DNA of 64,000 bases from Caulobacter sp031457805 (GCF_031457805.1 NZ_JAVDXI010000001.1:682001-746000); one strand, 5' to 3'. Numbered from the stretch's first letter, positions 8,789 through 18,550 are shown. Program-made: numbers and translations. The notes: generated by a model not told the origin, from the sequence alone.

Positions 8789-10210
8789 TCAGTGACCGGC
8801 GGAGGAGGGCATGGCGCTTTCCTTCGCCAGGTCCTTCAGTTCCTGGTTCGAGGGGCGCGAGGCCAGAACGATATCGGTCGCACGACGCCAGTCGGGCGTG
8901 TTTTTGGTCAGCAGTTCCCGAGCGCGCATGGCGAACACCTTGGCCTCGCGAACAGCGCCGAGCGAGAAGTACTGCTCGGCCGTCGCCAGACGCGCCTCAC
9001 CATCCTTCTTCTGTTTGTCGTAGGCTTGGGCCAGCAAGCGCCAGGTCACCGGGTTGTCGGGCTCGTTCAGAAGGCTGCGCTTGAGCTCCTGAACGCCTTC
9101 CTCGACCTTCTTGGGATCATTCAGGTTGATCAGCGTCTGGCCCAGATTGATGCGCAGCAGGGCCGCGTCCGGCTTCAGCGCCACCGAGCGGCGCTGCGGC
9201 TCCTCGGCCTGCTCGACGCGGTTGAACTCGAAGAGCACCTGGCCCTTTAGCTCCCAGAGGTAGGGGTTGTCGGGATGGTCGGCGATCAGGCCATCGAGCA
9301 GCTTCAAAGCCCGATCCGGCTCCTTCATCTGATAATAGGCGATAGAGCGCGCGTAGCGGGCCGGAAACCCTGTGTCGGTCTCCTTGTACTTCATCAGCGC
9401 GACCTGGGGGTTGAGGAACCCTTCAAGCTTGGCCTTCATCACCTCGTGGCGGGCCAGATCCTCGGGCGTGTCGACAGTGTGGTAGTGCGACTGGCGCTCG
9501 ACGCGGCTGCGCAGCACCTCAATCCGTTCCGAGGAAAGCGGGTGGCTCCGGAAGTAGGCGTATCGCCGGGCCTGATCGAAGACCTCCTGGTAGCGGAAGT
9601 TGTCGAAAAACTCGACGAGTCCGCGTCCCGATTGGCCGGTGGCCTCCAGGAACCCGGCGCCGGCCTGGTCGGCGCGCGACTCCTGCTCGCGGCTGTAGCC
9701 CAGTGCGCCCAGTGCGCCGGCGTATTGCGCGTTACCGATCAGCATGGCGCCCGCGTCCGGCGCGCCCGCGAGCGCAGCCAGCACGCCAAGGCCCATGGTC
9801 AGAATCATCGGCTTGAGGCCAGCGCGCATCATCTCGTCGGAACGGATGGGGTGGCCGCCAGCAAGGTGGCCGGTCTCGTGGGCGATGACGCCGCGCAGTT
9901 GATTGGGGTTCTCGGTCTGAAGGATCAGGCCCGTATTCAGGCCCATCTGCAGGCCTTGAGTCGCGAAGGCGTTCAGTGACTTGTCGCCCACGATCAGGAT
10001 CCGGACGTTCTTCGGATCCAGTCCCGCCGCCGCGAAGATCGGATCAGAGTCGCGATGCAGGATCTCTTCGATTTCCGTGTCACGGATCAGAGAGGGGCCG
10101 TCGCTCTGGGCCTTGACCGATTGGGGCGTTGACAGGGTGGAGGCGAGCACGGCGAGGGCGCAGACAGCCCCACCTAGTCTCTTACTGGCCCGCCCGCTGC
10201 GCGAGGTCAT
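8789..10210 (-). CDS. M48 family zinc metalloprotease with TPR repeats (BepA-like)
   Basis: A signal peptide (about 1-35, ending SVKAQS) targets this 473-residue protein to the periplasm. The M48 catalytic motif HETGH sits near residue 110 (VIAHETGHLAGGH), with the third zinc ligand likely in the SREQESRADQAGAGFL segment. C-terminal TPR-like repeats follow from about 290 (PDRALKLLDGLIADHPDNPYLWELKGQ; PDAALLRINLGQTL; PDNPVTWRLLAQAY). This layout matches BepA/YfgC, which acts in outer-membrane protein quality control; that role is inference. ATG 10210 is chosen over TTG 10213 because GGAG lies 9 bases ahead. Confidence 0.93.
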   Translation of the reverse strand: MTSRSGRASKRLGGAVCALAVLASTLSTPQSVKAQSDGPSLIRDTEIEEILHRDSDPIFAAAGLDPKNVRILIVGDKSLNAFATQGLQMGLNTGLILQTENPNQLRGVIAHETGHLAGGHPIRSDEMMRAGLKPMILTMGLGVLAALAGAPDAGAMLIGNAQYAGALGALGYSREQESRADQAGAGFLEATGQSGRGLVEFFDNFRYQEVFDQARRYAYFRSHPLSSERIEVLRSRVERQSHYHTVDTPEDLARHEVMKAKLEGFLNPQVALMKYKETDTGFPARYARSIAYYQMKEPDRALKLLDGLIADHPDNPYLWELKGQVLFEFNRVEQAEEPQRRSVALKPDAALLRINLGQTLINLNDPKKVEEGVQELKRSLLNEPDNPVTWRLLAQAYDKQKKDGEARLATAEQYFSLGAVREAKVFAMRARELLTKNTPDWRRATDIVLASRPSNQELKDLAKESAMPSSAGH

Positions 10211-10310
10211 CAAGTGATCTCCAGATCGCGCCCCCGCGAACCCTGACCAGTCTAACTTGGATCGCGAAGGCGAGGGAACAAGGGTTCTTCCTCGTCATGC
10301 GAAAGAATTC

Positions 10311-10339
10311 GACCCGCGCGCCGGGAAGACGCGCGGGTC
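10311..10339 (-). terminator. Hairpin downstream of rne
   Basis: GACCCGCGCG (10311-10320) and CGCGCGGGTC (10330-10339) form a perfect 10-base stem with a 9-base loop 15 bases after the rne stop. On the minus strand it is followed by GAATTCTTT, only weakly U-rich. Confidence 0.65.
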
Positions 10340-10353
10340 GCTATCACTAGAGC

Positions 10354-13056
10354 CTACCGGCGCCACCAGCCCCGACGGGGCTTCTCCGGCGGCGCAGTGA
10401 TCTCATTGGGATCGGGCTCGGCGGGTTTGGCCTCTTCGACGGCCGCGACCACCGGAGCGGGCTTTGGCGCAGCCTCGACAGCCGGGGCGGGCGGAGCCAC
10501 CTCGACGGCCTCGGGCTCTGCAGCGTCGGCCACAAGAGACTCTGTCGTCGCCTCGGTGACGGCTTCCACCGTCTCCACAGCAGCTTCAGCGGCCTTCTTG
10601 CCGCGCGAACGCGAGCGCTTGGGCTTCTTGGGCGCTTCCTCGACTTCCGGCAGTTCGACCCAAACGTCCGCAGGCGGCGCGGCGATCACGGGCGGAGCCA
10701 GGATCGGCGCTTCGAAGGGCTCGGCCGGTTCGGCGGTCACGCTTTCGACGGCAGACACCTCGGCGATCGGGGCCTCATCACGCTGGCGACGGCCGCGGTC
10801 GCGACCGCGACGCCCGCGCTCTCGGCCCGGGCGCTCCTCGCGCTCGGCCCGTTCAGGACGCGGCGCGGCCTCGCTCGACGCCTCAGAGCGGGGCTCAGGC
10901 GCCGGACGACGCGACTCGCCGCCGCCGACCAGTGCGGCCGGATCATGCCAGGTGAAGACGTTCTCGCCGAAGGGCACCCGCGGACGGATCCACACAAAAG
11001 CGTCAGTCGGACGATCACCGTCCTCGCGACCGCCACGGCGACCACCCCGACGACCCCGACGGCGGCGACGGCGGCCGCCCTCATCGTCATCGCCGAATTC
11101 GGCGCGATCGTCATCCGCGGCGTCGGCGGCGACGTCCTCGTCTTCGCCCTCAGCCTCACCATCGCTCTCGCGATCATCACGGCGACCACGGCCGCGGCCG
11201 CGATCACGACGCCCACGGCGGCCCTTCCGGTCACCACGATCGTCATCACGGGCCGACTTGCGCGCCGACGCGTCGTCGTCGTCGGTATTCTCGCGGTCGA
11301 TATCGTCCTCGTCCTCGAGGATGACCTCGTCTTCTTCTTCCTCGTCCTCGTAGGCGTTCGGATCGAAGTCGTCGTCTTCCTCGACAAACGGCGGCGGCGC
11401 CACGGCGATGCGCTCACCGAGCTCGGTGCGCTCTATCTCCTGGTCCCCGGCGTGCAGGCTGTCATCGACCACGACCGACACGAACAGGCCGTGCGTGGCC
11501 AGGAGGCGCTGCAGGTAGTCACGCTTTTCGTTGAGGATGTAGAGACCGACCGAGCGCGAGACCTTCAAGATCACGCTGCCCGAGCCCTTCAGGGCCTCGG
11601 CTTCGACCGCGCGGAGGGCGGCCAGGGCGCTCGATTCCACCGAACGGACACGTCCCGTGCCTTCGCAGTGCTCGCAGACATGGGTGGTGCCTTCCAGCAC
11701 GCCGGTGCGGCGACGCTGGCGGCTGATCTCCATCAGGCCAAAGCCCGAGATCTTGCCCATCTGGATCCGCGCGCGGTCGTCCTTCAGCGCGTCCTTCAGC
11801 ACCTTCTCGACCGTACGATTGTTCTTGGCTTCATCCATGTCGATGAAGTCGATGACGATCAGGCCAGCCAGGTCGCGCAGACGCAGCTGGCGGGCGGCTT
11901 CCTCGGCCGCTTCGCAGTTGGTCTTGAGGGCCGTCGCCTCGATGTTGCGCTCGCGCGTAGCCTTGCCCGAGTTGACGTCGATGGCGACCAGGGCCTCGGT
12001 CTGGTTTATCACCAGATAACCGCCGGAGCGCAGCGGCACGACCGGCGAGTAGATTTGGGCCAGATGGTCCTCGATCTTGTGCTTGACGAACAGCGGCGTC
12101 GGATCGCGGTAGTTGAAGACCTTCTTGGCCTGGCTCGGCATCAGCATGCGCATGAAGTCGCGCGCTTCCTTATAGCCGGCGTCGCCTTCGACCCAGATGC
12201 CGTCCAGGTCCTTGTCATACATGTCGCGGATGGCGCGTTTGACGAGGTCTTCTTCCTCGTAGATCAGCGCCGGCGCGATCGAGTGGAGCGTGTTCTCGCG
12301 GATATTCTCCCACAGACGCAGCAGATACTCGTAGTCGCGCTTGATCTCGGCCTTGGTCCGCTTGGCGCCGGCCGTACGGACAATCAGGCCCATGCCCTGC
12401 GGCACGTCCAGGCTCTGGACGACGCTCTTCAGACGCTTGCGGTCGGTGACGGCCGTGATCTTGCGGCTGATGCCGCCGCCACGGGCGGTGTTGGGCATCA
12501 GGACGCCGTAGCGGCCGGCGAGCGACAGGTAGGTGGTCAGGGCCGCGCCCTTGTTGCCGCGCTCTTCCTTGACGACCTGAACCAGCATGATCTGCCGGCG
12601 GCGGATTACTTCCTGGATCTTATACTTGCGCATCAGGCGGCGCTTGCGGCGCGCCAGCTCTTCTTCGACGTCGTCCTCGTCGTCGTCGACCGCGCGATCG
12701 CCGCCATTGACGTCGTCCTCGTCGTCACCGCCCGAGGCGCGACGCGAGATCGGCGTGTCATCCTCGTCATCGCCGGAGTCGTCGCGCATCAGCGCTTCAC
12801 GGTCGGCGACCGGGATCTGGTAGTAGTCGGGGTGGATCTCGTTGAACGCCAGGAAACCGTGACGGTTGCCGCCGTACTCGATGAACGCAGCCTGCAGGCT
12901 GGGTTCGACGCGCGTCACCTTGGCGAGATAGATGTTTCCACGAAGCTGTTTGCGGGTCTGGCTCTCGAAATCGAACTCTTCAACCCGGGTACCGTCCACG
13001 ACGACCACACGCGTCTCTTCGGCGTGTGCTGCGTCGATCAGCATCTTCTTCGACAT
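10354..13056 (-). CDS. rne: Ribonuclease E, degradosome scaffold
   Basis: RNase E is the essential endoribonuclease of mRNA decay and rRNA processing. This copy is 900 residues from the ATG at 13056 (MSKKMLIDAAH), preferred over an upstream start at 13140. Seen: an S1 region (about 35-220) interrupted by a very acidic insert with runs such as GDDEDD and DDDEDDVEEEL; the catalytic metal-binding core with VAIDVNSGKATRE (about 357) and VIDFIDMDEAKN; and the zinc-link CEHC (about 460). A charged, low-complexity tail follows from about 560. The C-terminal EKPRRGWWRR matches the PNPase-binding GWW motif known in Caulobacter. The helicase partner RhlB is encoded near 41 kb in this window. Confidence 0.97.
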   Translation of the reverse strand: MSKKMLIDAAHAEETRVVVVDGTRVEEFDFESQTRKQLRGNIYLAKVTRVEPSLQAAFIEYGGNRHGFLAFNEIHPDYYQIPVADREALMRDDSGDDEDDTPISRRASGGDDEDDVNGGDRAVDDDEDDVEEELARRKRRLMRKYKIQEVIRRRQIMLVQVVKEERGNKGAALTTYLSLAGRYGVLMPNTARGGGISRKITAVTDRKRLKSVVQSLDVPQGMGLIVRTAGAKRTKAEIKRDYEYLLRLWENIRENTLHSIAPALIYEEEDLVKRAIRDMYDKDLDGIWVEGDAGYKEARDFMRMLMPSQAKKVFNYRDPTPLFVKHKIEDHLAQIYSPVVPLRSGGYLVINQTEALVAIDVNSGKATRERNIEATALKTNCEAAEEAARQLRLRDLAGLIVIDFIDMDEAKNNRTVEKVLKDALKDDRARIQMGKISGFGLMEISRQRRRTGVLEGTTHVCEHCEGTGRVRSVESSALAALRAVEAEALKGSGSVILKVSRSVGLYILNEKRDYLQRLLATHGLFVSVVVDDSLHAGDQEIERTELGERIAVAPPPFVEEDDDFDPNAYEDEEEEDEVILEDEDDIDRENTDDDDASARKSARDDDRGDRKGRRGRRDRGRGRGRRDDRESDGEAEGEDEDVAADAADDDRAEFGDDDEGGRRRRRRGRRGGRRGGREDGDRPTDAFVWIRPRVPFGENVFTWHDPAALVGGGESRRPAPEPRSEASSEAAPRPERAEREERPGRERGRRGRDRGRRQRDEAPIAEVSAVESVTAEPAEPFEAPILAPPVIAAPPADVWVELPEVEEAPKKPKRSRSRGKKAAEAAVETVEAVTEATTESLVADAAEPEAVEVAPPAPAVEAAPKPAPVVAAVEEAKPAEPDPNEITAPPEKPRRGWWRR

Positions 13057-13566
13057 AAAGGAAGTCTCCGCGGCGCGCTGCGGGCGCTGGGCCCGGTCGC
13101 CGATATGAATGAAGGGCGCGCGCGTCGCCGACCGTCGCACCGTCAGCGCGGTTGCGAAGGGTCAGGTGCCAAAGGCGGTCGGGTGCGGCGCAGCCCATTG
13201 AGGTTCGTTTGTCCCTACCGCGTCTGGCGCGGGATTGGATGGCGCGTCGTCGCCGGGACGGCGTTTGAGCCCGACGCGGGCCCCGTGGCGCGGCGTCTCT
13301 GCAGGCGTCTTGCCCGCCAGGTCGACCACGTCTCGAACACAATCTAATCTGCCGCCCCAGTGTCGAAAGGGGTTCAAGACCAAATTCGACGCCTGAGCGG
13401 CTCACGCGGAGTCGTGACGATCACGGATTTCGCGTGCGGCGGGACTGTAGCCACATTGGCGCGCAAAAGAAAAGGTTTCCCAGGGCGAACGCGACTTAAC
13501 TCTTTCGCTACCCAGGGTGATCGATATTGAGCTCCAGTTCACCAGTTCCGGGTATCGCGGGCGGAA
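13057..13566. promoter_or_regulatory. Divergent rne/amiC intergenic region (510 bases)
   Basis: No gene is supported here. The region must hold promoters for both rne (leftward) and the amidase gene (rightward). The rne half is GC-rich with many short self-complementary stretches, compatible with a long structured 5' leader. In E. coli the rne leader mediates autoregulation; whether that holds here is inference. No clear CtrA full site (TTAA-N7-TTAA) was found. Confidence 0.5.
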
Positions 13567-14754
13567 ATGCGTAGACGTCTCATCAGTTTCGCTCGGATGG
13601 GCTGGGTCAGAGCCATGCTGATCGTTGGCGGGATGACGCTCGCCGGCGTGGCCGTGGCCACCGCTAAAGGTCCTGCGGCCCCTGCGGGTGTGCAGAAGGT
13701 TCGCTTTGGCGGGGATCGGGTCGAAACGCGGGTCGTCATTGATCTAGACCGCGCGGCGGCCGGAAAGCTGCTCGCGGATGGCGCGGCCGACCAGCGCCTC
13801 GTCATCGCTCTCCCGAACGTCATGGTTTCCGGCGATCTGCAGGGCGCCGGCCAGGGCCTTGTGAAGCGCTGGTTGATAGACGAGGTCGCCGGCGGCGCGC
13901 GGTTGCGGCTGGATCTGGCGAGCAAGGTCGAAGTCCGTCGGCGCTTCCTGTTGCCGCCGGGTGATGGCGCGACCGCTTATCGCTACGTGATCGACCTCAA
14001 GGCCGTGGACGGCGCCGTCGCGCCACAGGCGCCGCAGCCGACACTTGTCTCAGCGCCGGTCAAGGCGCCGCCCCTTCGCCTGAAGAAGGTGGTCGTGATC
14101 GATGCCGGACACGGCGGTAAAGACTCTGGCGCTGTCGGCGCCAACATCTTTGAGAAAGAAGTGACCCTGGCGGCGGCCAAGGCGCTCAAAGAGCGCCTCG
14201 AGCGGACGGGCCGTTTCCAGGTCGTGCTGACGCGCGAGACAGACACCTTCGTCCCCCTCGAATCGCGCGTGCAGATCGCGCGCCGCGCCGACGCGGATCT
14301 TTTCATCTCGCTTCACGCTGATTCTGGACCCGACGCGACGACGCGTGGGGCTTCGGTCTACACCTTGTCCGAGAAAGGCGCCGACCGTGTCGGCAGGGTC
14401 CTCGAGAAGGATGATTGGCTTATGAAGGCCAACATGCCGGGCCGTGACCGCGCGGTGAGCCAGATCCTGCTCGACCTGTCGCAACGGGCGACCAAGAACC
14501 GTTCGGCGGCCTTTGCGCAGTTGCTCCTGGCCAATGTGGGTGAAGAAACTGCTCTGCTGCGCCGCAGCCACCGCGACGCGGGCTTCATTGTGCTGCTCGC
14601 GCCGGATGTTCCGGCCGTATTGCTCGAAATGGGCTTCATCACCAATCCAGATGATGAAGCCTTCCTGAGCTCCAAGGCCAGTCGTGCGCGTCTCGTCGAC
14701 GCTGTTGGCGACTCGATCGAGGCCTATTTTTCCTCCGGCGTTCGCAAGTCTTAG
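13567..14754 (+). CDS. amiC: N-acetylmuramoyl-L-alanine amidase, AmiC type
   Basis: The 395-residue periplasmic enzyme cleaves the amide bond between MurNAc and the stem peptide. An N-terminal signal (about 1-33, ending VAVATAKG) precedes an AMIN domain (about 35-140), which binds peptidoglycan or septal sites. The Amidase_3 domain starts near residue 177: VVVIDAGHGGKDSGAVG with zinc His 181, EKEVTLAAAKAL, FISLHADS, and the catalytic Glu in LLEMGFITNPDDE. PBP1A follows 160 bases downstream on the same strand. Daughter-cell separation is the expected role. Confidence 0.95.
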   Translation: MRRRLISFARMGWVRAMLIVGGMTLAGVAVATAKGPAAPAGVQKVRFGGDRVETRVVIDLDRAAAGKLLADGAADQRLVIALPNVMVSGDLQGAGQGLVKRWLIDEVAGGARLRLDLASKVEVRRRFLLPPGDGATAYRYVIDLKAVDGAVAPQAPQPTLVSAPVKAPPLRLKKVVVIDAGHGGKDSGAVGANIFEKEVTLAAAKALKERLERTGRFQVVLTRETDTFVPLESRVQIARRADADLFISLHADSGPDATTRGASVYTLSEKGADRVGRVLEKDDWLMKANMPGRDRAVSQILLDLSQRATKNRSAAFAQLLLANVGEETALLRRSHRDAGFIVLLAPDVPAVLLEMGFITNPDDEAFLSSKASRARLVDAVGDSIEAYFSSGVRKS

Positions 14755-14914
14755 GCGACCACGCTTCCCCTTTCGACTGTCGCGCTCTAATCACAGGCAT
14801 GATCGATCGCGTCGTCGCCGGCGAGGTGCGACCGCGAAACCGCTTACGGTTCCGCGACAAGCGATCTAGTGAAGAGTGTGCAGCGGGCGAGGGGGCCCGT
14901 TCGACGGAGGTCGC

Positions 14915-17284
14915 GTGGATCTGAAACCCACCGAACGATGGATGGCCATCGCGGGCGTGGCGGTGCTGTCGGCGATCGCCGTCGCGGGGTTCGCGATCGC
15001 GATCTATGCTGCCTGGCTGTTCCATGACATGCCCGACGCCGGTGAGCTGCAGGACTATCGTCCGCCTACCGCGACGCGCGTTTACGCCTGGGACGGCACC
15101 CTGATCGGCGAGTACTCCAAGGAGCGCCGGATCTTCATCCCGTACGACCAGATCCCACCGCAACTGGCGCAGGCGTTCCTGGCCGCCGAGGACCGCAACT
15201 TTTTCCAGCACGGCGGTGTCGACGTGGGCGGCCTGTCGCGCGCGATGATCAAGAACGTCGGCAATGCCGTTCGCGGGCGGCGTCTTGAGGGGGGGTCGAC
15301 GATCACCCAGCAGGTGGCCAAGAACGTCCTGCTGACGTCCGACGCCACGGTGGGTCGCAAGTTCAAGGAAGCCATCCTGGCGCATCGCCTGGAGCAGTCG
15401 CTGACCAAGCAGCAGATCCTGGAACTCTATCTCAACGAAATCTGGCTGGGTTATCGCTCGTTCGGCGTTGGTGCGGCGGCCTACAACTATTTCGGCAAGG
15501 CCTTGCCGGACCTGACCCTGGCCGAGTGCGCCTATCTGGCCTCGCTGCCTAAGGGACCGGATAACTATCACCCCATCAGAAACCGAGCCAAGGCGATCAC
15601 CCGTCGCAACTGGGTTCTGGGTCAGATGGCTGAGCAGGGATGGGTCTCTAAGGCCGACGCCCAGAAAGCTATGGCCGAGCCGCTGTCCGTCCAGGCCGCG
15701 CCCAAGCGCGCCGCCTATCGCGACGCCGACTACTTCGTCGAGGAAGTCCGCCAGCGCGGCATGGCCACCCTGGGTCCCCGCCTGAACGAAGGCGGCTATT
15801 ACATGCGCACCACACTGGACCCGCGATTGCAGAGCGCGGCGCGGATAGCCTTGATGGACGGCCTGGAGAAGTACGACCGCCGCCATGGCTGGCGCGGAGC
15901 GTGGGGTCACGTTCAACCCAGCGACCTGAACTGGGAGAAGACGGCCCTGACCAAGGCAGCGCCTTCCGAACGTCGTCAATGGCGCGCGGCGCTGGTCACG
16001 TCCAACGATGGCCGGGTCCGGTTGGTCAAGAAGGAGGGCGAGGGGCAGATCGTCGCCGAGGACATGACGTGGGCCAAGGCTGGCAAGGGCTTGAAGGCCG
16101 GCGATCTTGTCTTCGTGGAAAGGACCGCTCAGGGCGGCTACCGGCTGCGTCAGATCCCCGCCGTCAACGGCGCCTTGGTGGCGATGGAGCCCTATACGGG
16201 GCGCGTCGTGGCGCTGGTCGGCGGCTACAGCTACTCGCTCTCAAACTTCAATCGAGCCACCCAGGCAATGCGCCAGCCCGGCTCGTCGTTCAAGCCGTTC
16301 GTCTACGCCGCCGCTCTGGAGAACGGTTACACCCCCGCTAGCGTGATCGTCGACAGCGCCATCACCTTCAAGGGCGCGAATGGCGAGGAGTGGAGCCCCG
16401 AGAACTATCACAAGGAGTTCTACGGCGCACAGCCGCTGCGCAAGGGCCTGGAGCAATCGATCAACGCCATGACCGTGCGCCTGGCCCAAGGCGTGGGCAT
16501 GAAGAAGATCGTCGACTTCGCCAAGCGCACCGGCGTGGTTCGCGACATGGATCCGGTTCTCGCCATGGCCTTGGGGGCCGGGGAGACGACGCCCTTTAAG
16601 CTGACCGCGGCCTACGCGCCGTTCGTCAACGGCGGCCGCCGCGTCGAACCCCACCTGATCGAGCTGGTCCAGGACCGCGAGGGCAAGGTAATCTTCCGCG
16701 CCGACAAGCGCGACTGCGAGCGCTGCGACGCCGGGTTCAACGGCGACGAGAGCCCTAGGTTCGCCGCGCCAGGCGAGCAGGTCATGGACCCGGTCACCGC
16801 CTATCAGGTCACCTCGATGCTGCAGGGCGTGGTCCAGCGCGGCACCGCCGCCGCCGTCAGTTCGCTGGGGCGGCCCCTGGCGGGCAAGACCGGCACCACG
16901 AACGAGTATCGCAGCGCCTGGTTCGTCGGCTATTCGCCCAATCTGATCGTCGGCGTCTTCATCGGCTTCGACGACAACCGCTCGCTGGGCGAGGGTGAAA
17001 CCGGCGCGACCGGTCCCGTGCCGATGTTCATGGATTTCATGAAAGTGGCGCTGGAAGGCCAGCCGGTGGTCGACTTCAAGCCTCCGAAGAACGCCAAGTT
17101 CGCCCTAGTTCGCGGCGTGCGCGAGGCCTTCCGGCCTGGCACCGAGCCTAAGGTCGAGGTCGCCCCGACCGAGGGTCCGATCCCGTATCAGGATTTGCCG
17201 CCTAGTCTGCCGCCCGTCTCCCCGCCGGCGACGCAGCCTGGTAAGCCCACCCAAAAGCCAGACCCGTTGAGCGGGCTCTACTGA
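14915..17284 (+). CDS. mrcA: Penicillin-binding protein 1A (bifunctional glycosyltransferase/transpeptidase)
   Basis: This class A PBP polymerises and crosslinks peptidoglycan. GTG 14915 is chosen because GGAGG lies 4 bases upstream; a GTG at 14876 in the same frame has no comparable site. The product is 789 residues. A TM anchor (about 10-35) is followed by GT51 with catalytic Glu in AAEDRNFFQHGGVD (about 92) and EGGSTITQQVAKN. The transpeptidase domain has SSFKP (Ser about 457), SIN, and KTGTT (about 658). An OB-like insert lies between the domains, and the C-terminus is Pro-rich (PPSLPPVSPP). The long GT-to-TP spacing favours the PBP1A subclass. Confidence 0.95.
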   Translation: MDLKPTERWMAIAGVAVLSAIAVAGFAIAIYAAWLFHDMPDAGELQDYRPPTATRVYAWDGTLIGEYSKERRIFIPYDQIPPQLAQAFLAAEDRNFFQHGGVDVGGLSRAMIKNVGNAVRGRRLEGGSTITQQVAKNVLLTSDATVGRKFKEAILAHRLEQSLTKQQILELYLNEIWLGYRSFGVGAAAYNYFGKALPDLTLAECAYLASLPKGPDNYHPIRNRAKAITRRNWVLGQMAEQGWVSKADAQKAMAEPLSVQAAPKRAAYRDADYFVEEVRQRGMATLGPRLNEGGYYMRTTLDPRLQSAARIALMDGLEKYDRRHGWRGAWGHVQPSDLNWEKTALTKAAPSERRQWRAALVTSNDGRVRLVKKEGEGQIVAEDMTWAKAGKGLKAGDLVFVERTAQGGYRLRQIPAVNGALVAMEPYTGRVVALVGGYSYSLSNFNRATQAMRQPGSSFKPFVYAAALENGYTPASVIVDSAITFKGANGEEWSPENYHKEFYGAQPLRKGLEQSINAMTVRLAQGVGMKKIVDFAKRTGVVRDMDPVLAMALGAGETTPFKLTAAYAPFVNGGRRVEPHLIELVQDREGKVIFRADKRDCERCDAGFNGDESPRFAAPGEQVMDPVTAYQVTSMLQGVVQRGTAAAVSSLGRPLAGKTGTTNEYRSAWFVGYSPNLIVGVFIGFDDNRSLGEGETGATGPVPMFMDFMKVALEGQPVVDFKPPKNAKFALVRGVREAFRPGTEPKVEVAPTEGPIPYQDLPPSLPPVSPPATQPGKPTQKPDPLSGLY

Positions 17285-17292
17285 CGTCCATT

Positions 17293-17325
17293 GCGCGGGA
17301 CAGCGACGCAAGTTATGTCCCGCGC
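17293..17325 (+). terminator. Hairpin after the PBP1A gene
   Basis: GCGCGGGACA (17293-17302) and TGTCCCGCGC (17316-17325) form a perfect 10-base stem with a 13-base loop. CCTTCAAC follows, so the U-tract is poor. It separates the PBP1A gene from prfB. Confidence 0.6.
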
Positions 17326-17352
17326 CCTTCAACACTGTCACGGAGTTACGTG

Positions 17353-18478
17353 ATGCGACCGGATGTCGAGGCCGCTGCGGCCGACATCGAGCAGTCCGTG
17401 GGACTGCTCAGGAGGCGTCTTTGACTGGGACGTCGCTCTCCGCAAGCTCGATGAGCTGAACGCCCGGGTCGAGGATCCGACCCTGTGGGACCGTCCGTCC
17501 GAGGCCCAGGCCGTATCCCGCGAGCGCGCGAACCTGGCCGCCAAGGTCGAGGCCGTGCAGTCGATCGAGCGCGACCTCAAGGACGCCCTCGAATACGCGG
17601 AACTGGCCGAGATGGAGTCCGACGAGGACTCGCTGAACGACGCCCGCACCCAGTTGAAGTCGCTGAAGGAACGCGCAGGTCGCGCCGAACTGGAGGCGCT
17701 GCTGTCGGGCGAGGCCGACGGCAACGACTGCTATGTCGAAATCAACTCCGGGGCCGGCGGCACCGAGTCCTGCGACTGGGCCGGCATTCTGCTGCGCATG
17801 TACACCCGTTGGGCCAACGCCCACGGCATGACGACCGAGCTGATCGAAGAGACCGACGGCGACCAGGCGGGGATCAAGTCCGCCACCCTGCTGGTCAAGG
17901 GCCCCAACGCCTATGGCTGGCTCAAGACCGAGGCGGGCGTCCACCGCCTCGTGCGGATCAGCCCGTATGACAGCAGCGCGCGCCGTCACACCTCGTTCGC
18001 TTCGGCCTGGGTCTATCCGGTGGTCGACGACAATATCGAGATCGAGATCAATCCGTCTGACGTGCGGACTGACACCTACCGCGCCTCGGGCGCCGGCGGT
18101 CAGCACATCAACAAGACCGACTCGGCGGTGCGCCTGACGCACATTCCGACCGGGATCGCAGTGGCCTGCCAAGCCGGCCGTTCGCAGCACCAGAACCGCG
18201 AAGAGGCCTGGAAGATGCTGCGCGCGCGCCTCTATGAGGCTGAACTCCAGAAGCGCGAGGCCGCGCAACAGGCGCTGGAGGACACCAAGACCGACATTGG
18301 CTGGGGCCACCAGATCCGTAGCTACGTCTTGCAGCCCTACCAGATGGTCAAGGACCTGCGGACCAACGTCGAGACCTCCGACACGCAAGGGGTCCTCGAC
18401 GGCGATCTAGACGCCTTCATGGCGGCGTCGCTGGCTCAGCGCGTGGGTCACACCCGCGACGGCGGCGAAGCGTCCTAG
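17353..18478 (+). CDS. prfB: Peptide chain release factor 2 (programmed +1 frameshift)
   Basis: RF2 releases peptides at UGA and UAA. The gene is in two frames: ATG 17353 reads 23 codons to CTT TGA (17419-17424), then +1 slippage continues with GAC TGG GAC to the stop at 18476-18478, giving 374 residues. The downstream frame holds helical domain 1, the stop-recognition loop region RISPYDSSARRHTSFA (SPY where E. coli has SPF), and the catalytic GGQ in GAGGQHINKTDSAVRLTHIPT. Starting inside the second frame at 17363 would give an N-terminus unlike RF2 and ignore the classical frameshift signal. Confidence 0.97.
17410..17424 (+). promoter_or_regulatory. prfB autoregulatory frameshift site
   Basis: AGGAGG (17410-17415), CGT, then CTT TGA C reproduces the E. 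coli arrangement: an internal Shine-Dalgarno three bases ahead of the slippery CUU, next to an in-frame UGA in poor context. Low RF2 slows termination at UGA and promotes the +1 shift, so RF2 controls its own synthesis. Confidence 0.96.
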
Positions 18479-18503
18479 TCCGCGCCGGACGACCAAAAGA
18501 AAA

Positions 18504-18530
18504 CGCCCCGGAGCGATCCGGGGCGTTTTT
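18504..18530 (+). terminator. Rho-independent terminator after prfB
   Basis: CGCCCCGGA and TCCGGGGCG form a strong stem with a short GCGA loop, directly followed by five T residues (18526-18530). The complementary A-rich side (AAAAGAAAA) may let it also serve bacA from the other strand. Confidence 0.92.
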
Positions 18531-18550
18531 GCGTTTCCGATGACGGGCGA

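Noticed and set aside
10945..13347. 800-codon open frame antisense to rne
   Set aside because: Produced by GC-rich codon bias opposite rne; composition is Val/Asp/Leu-rich with no recognisable domain, while rne on the other strand has every family motif.
17408..18388. 326-codon frame antisense to prfB
   Set aside because: Shadow frame; prfB has clear motifs and a frameshift signal.
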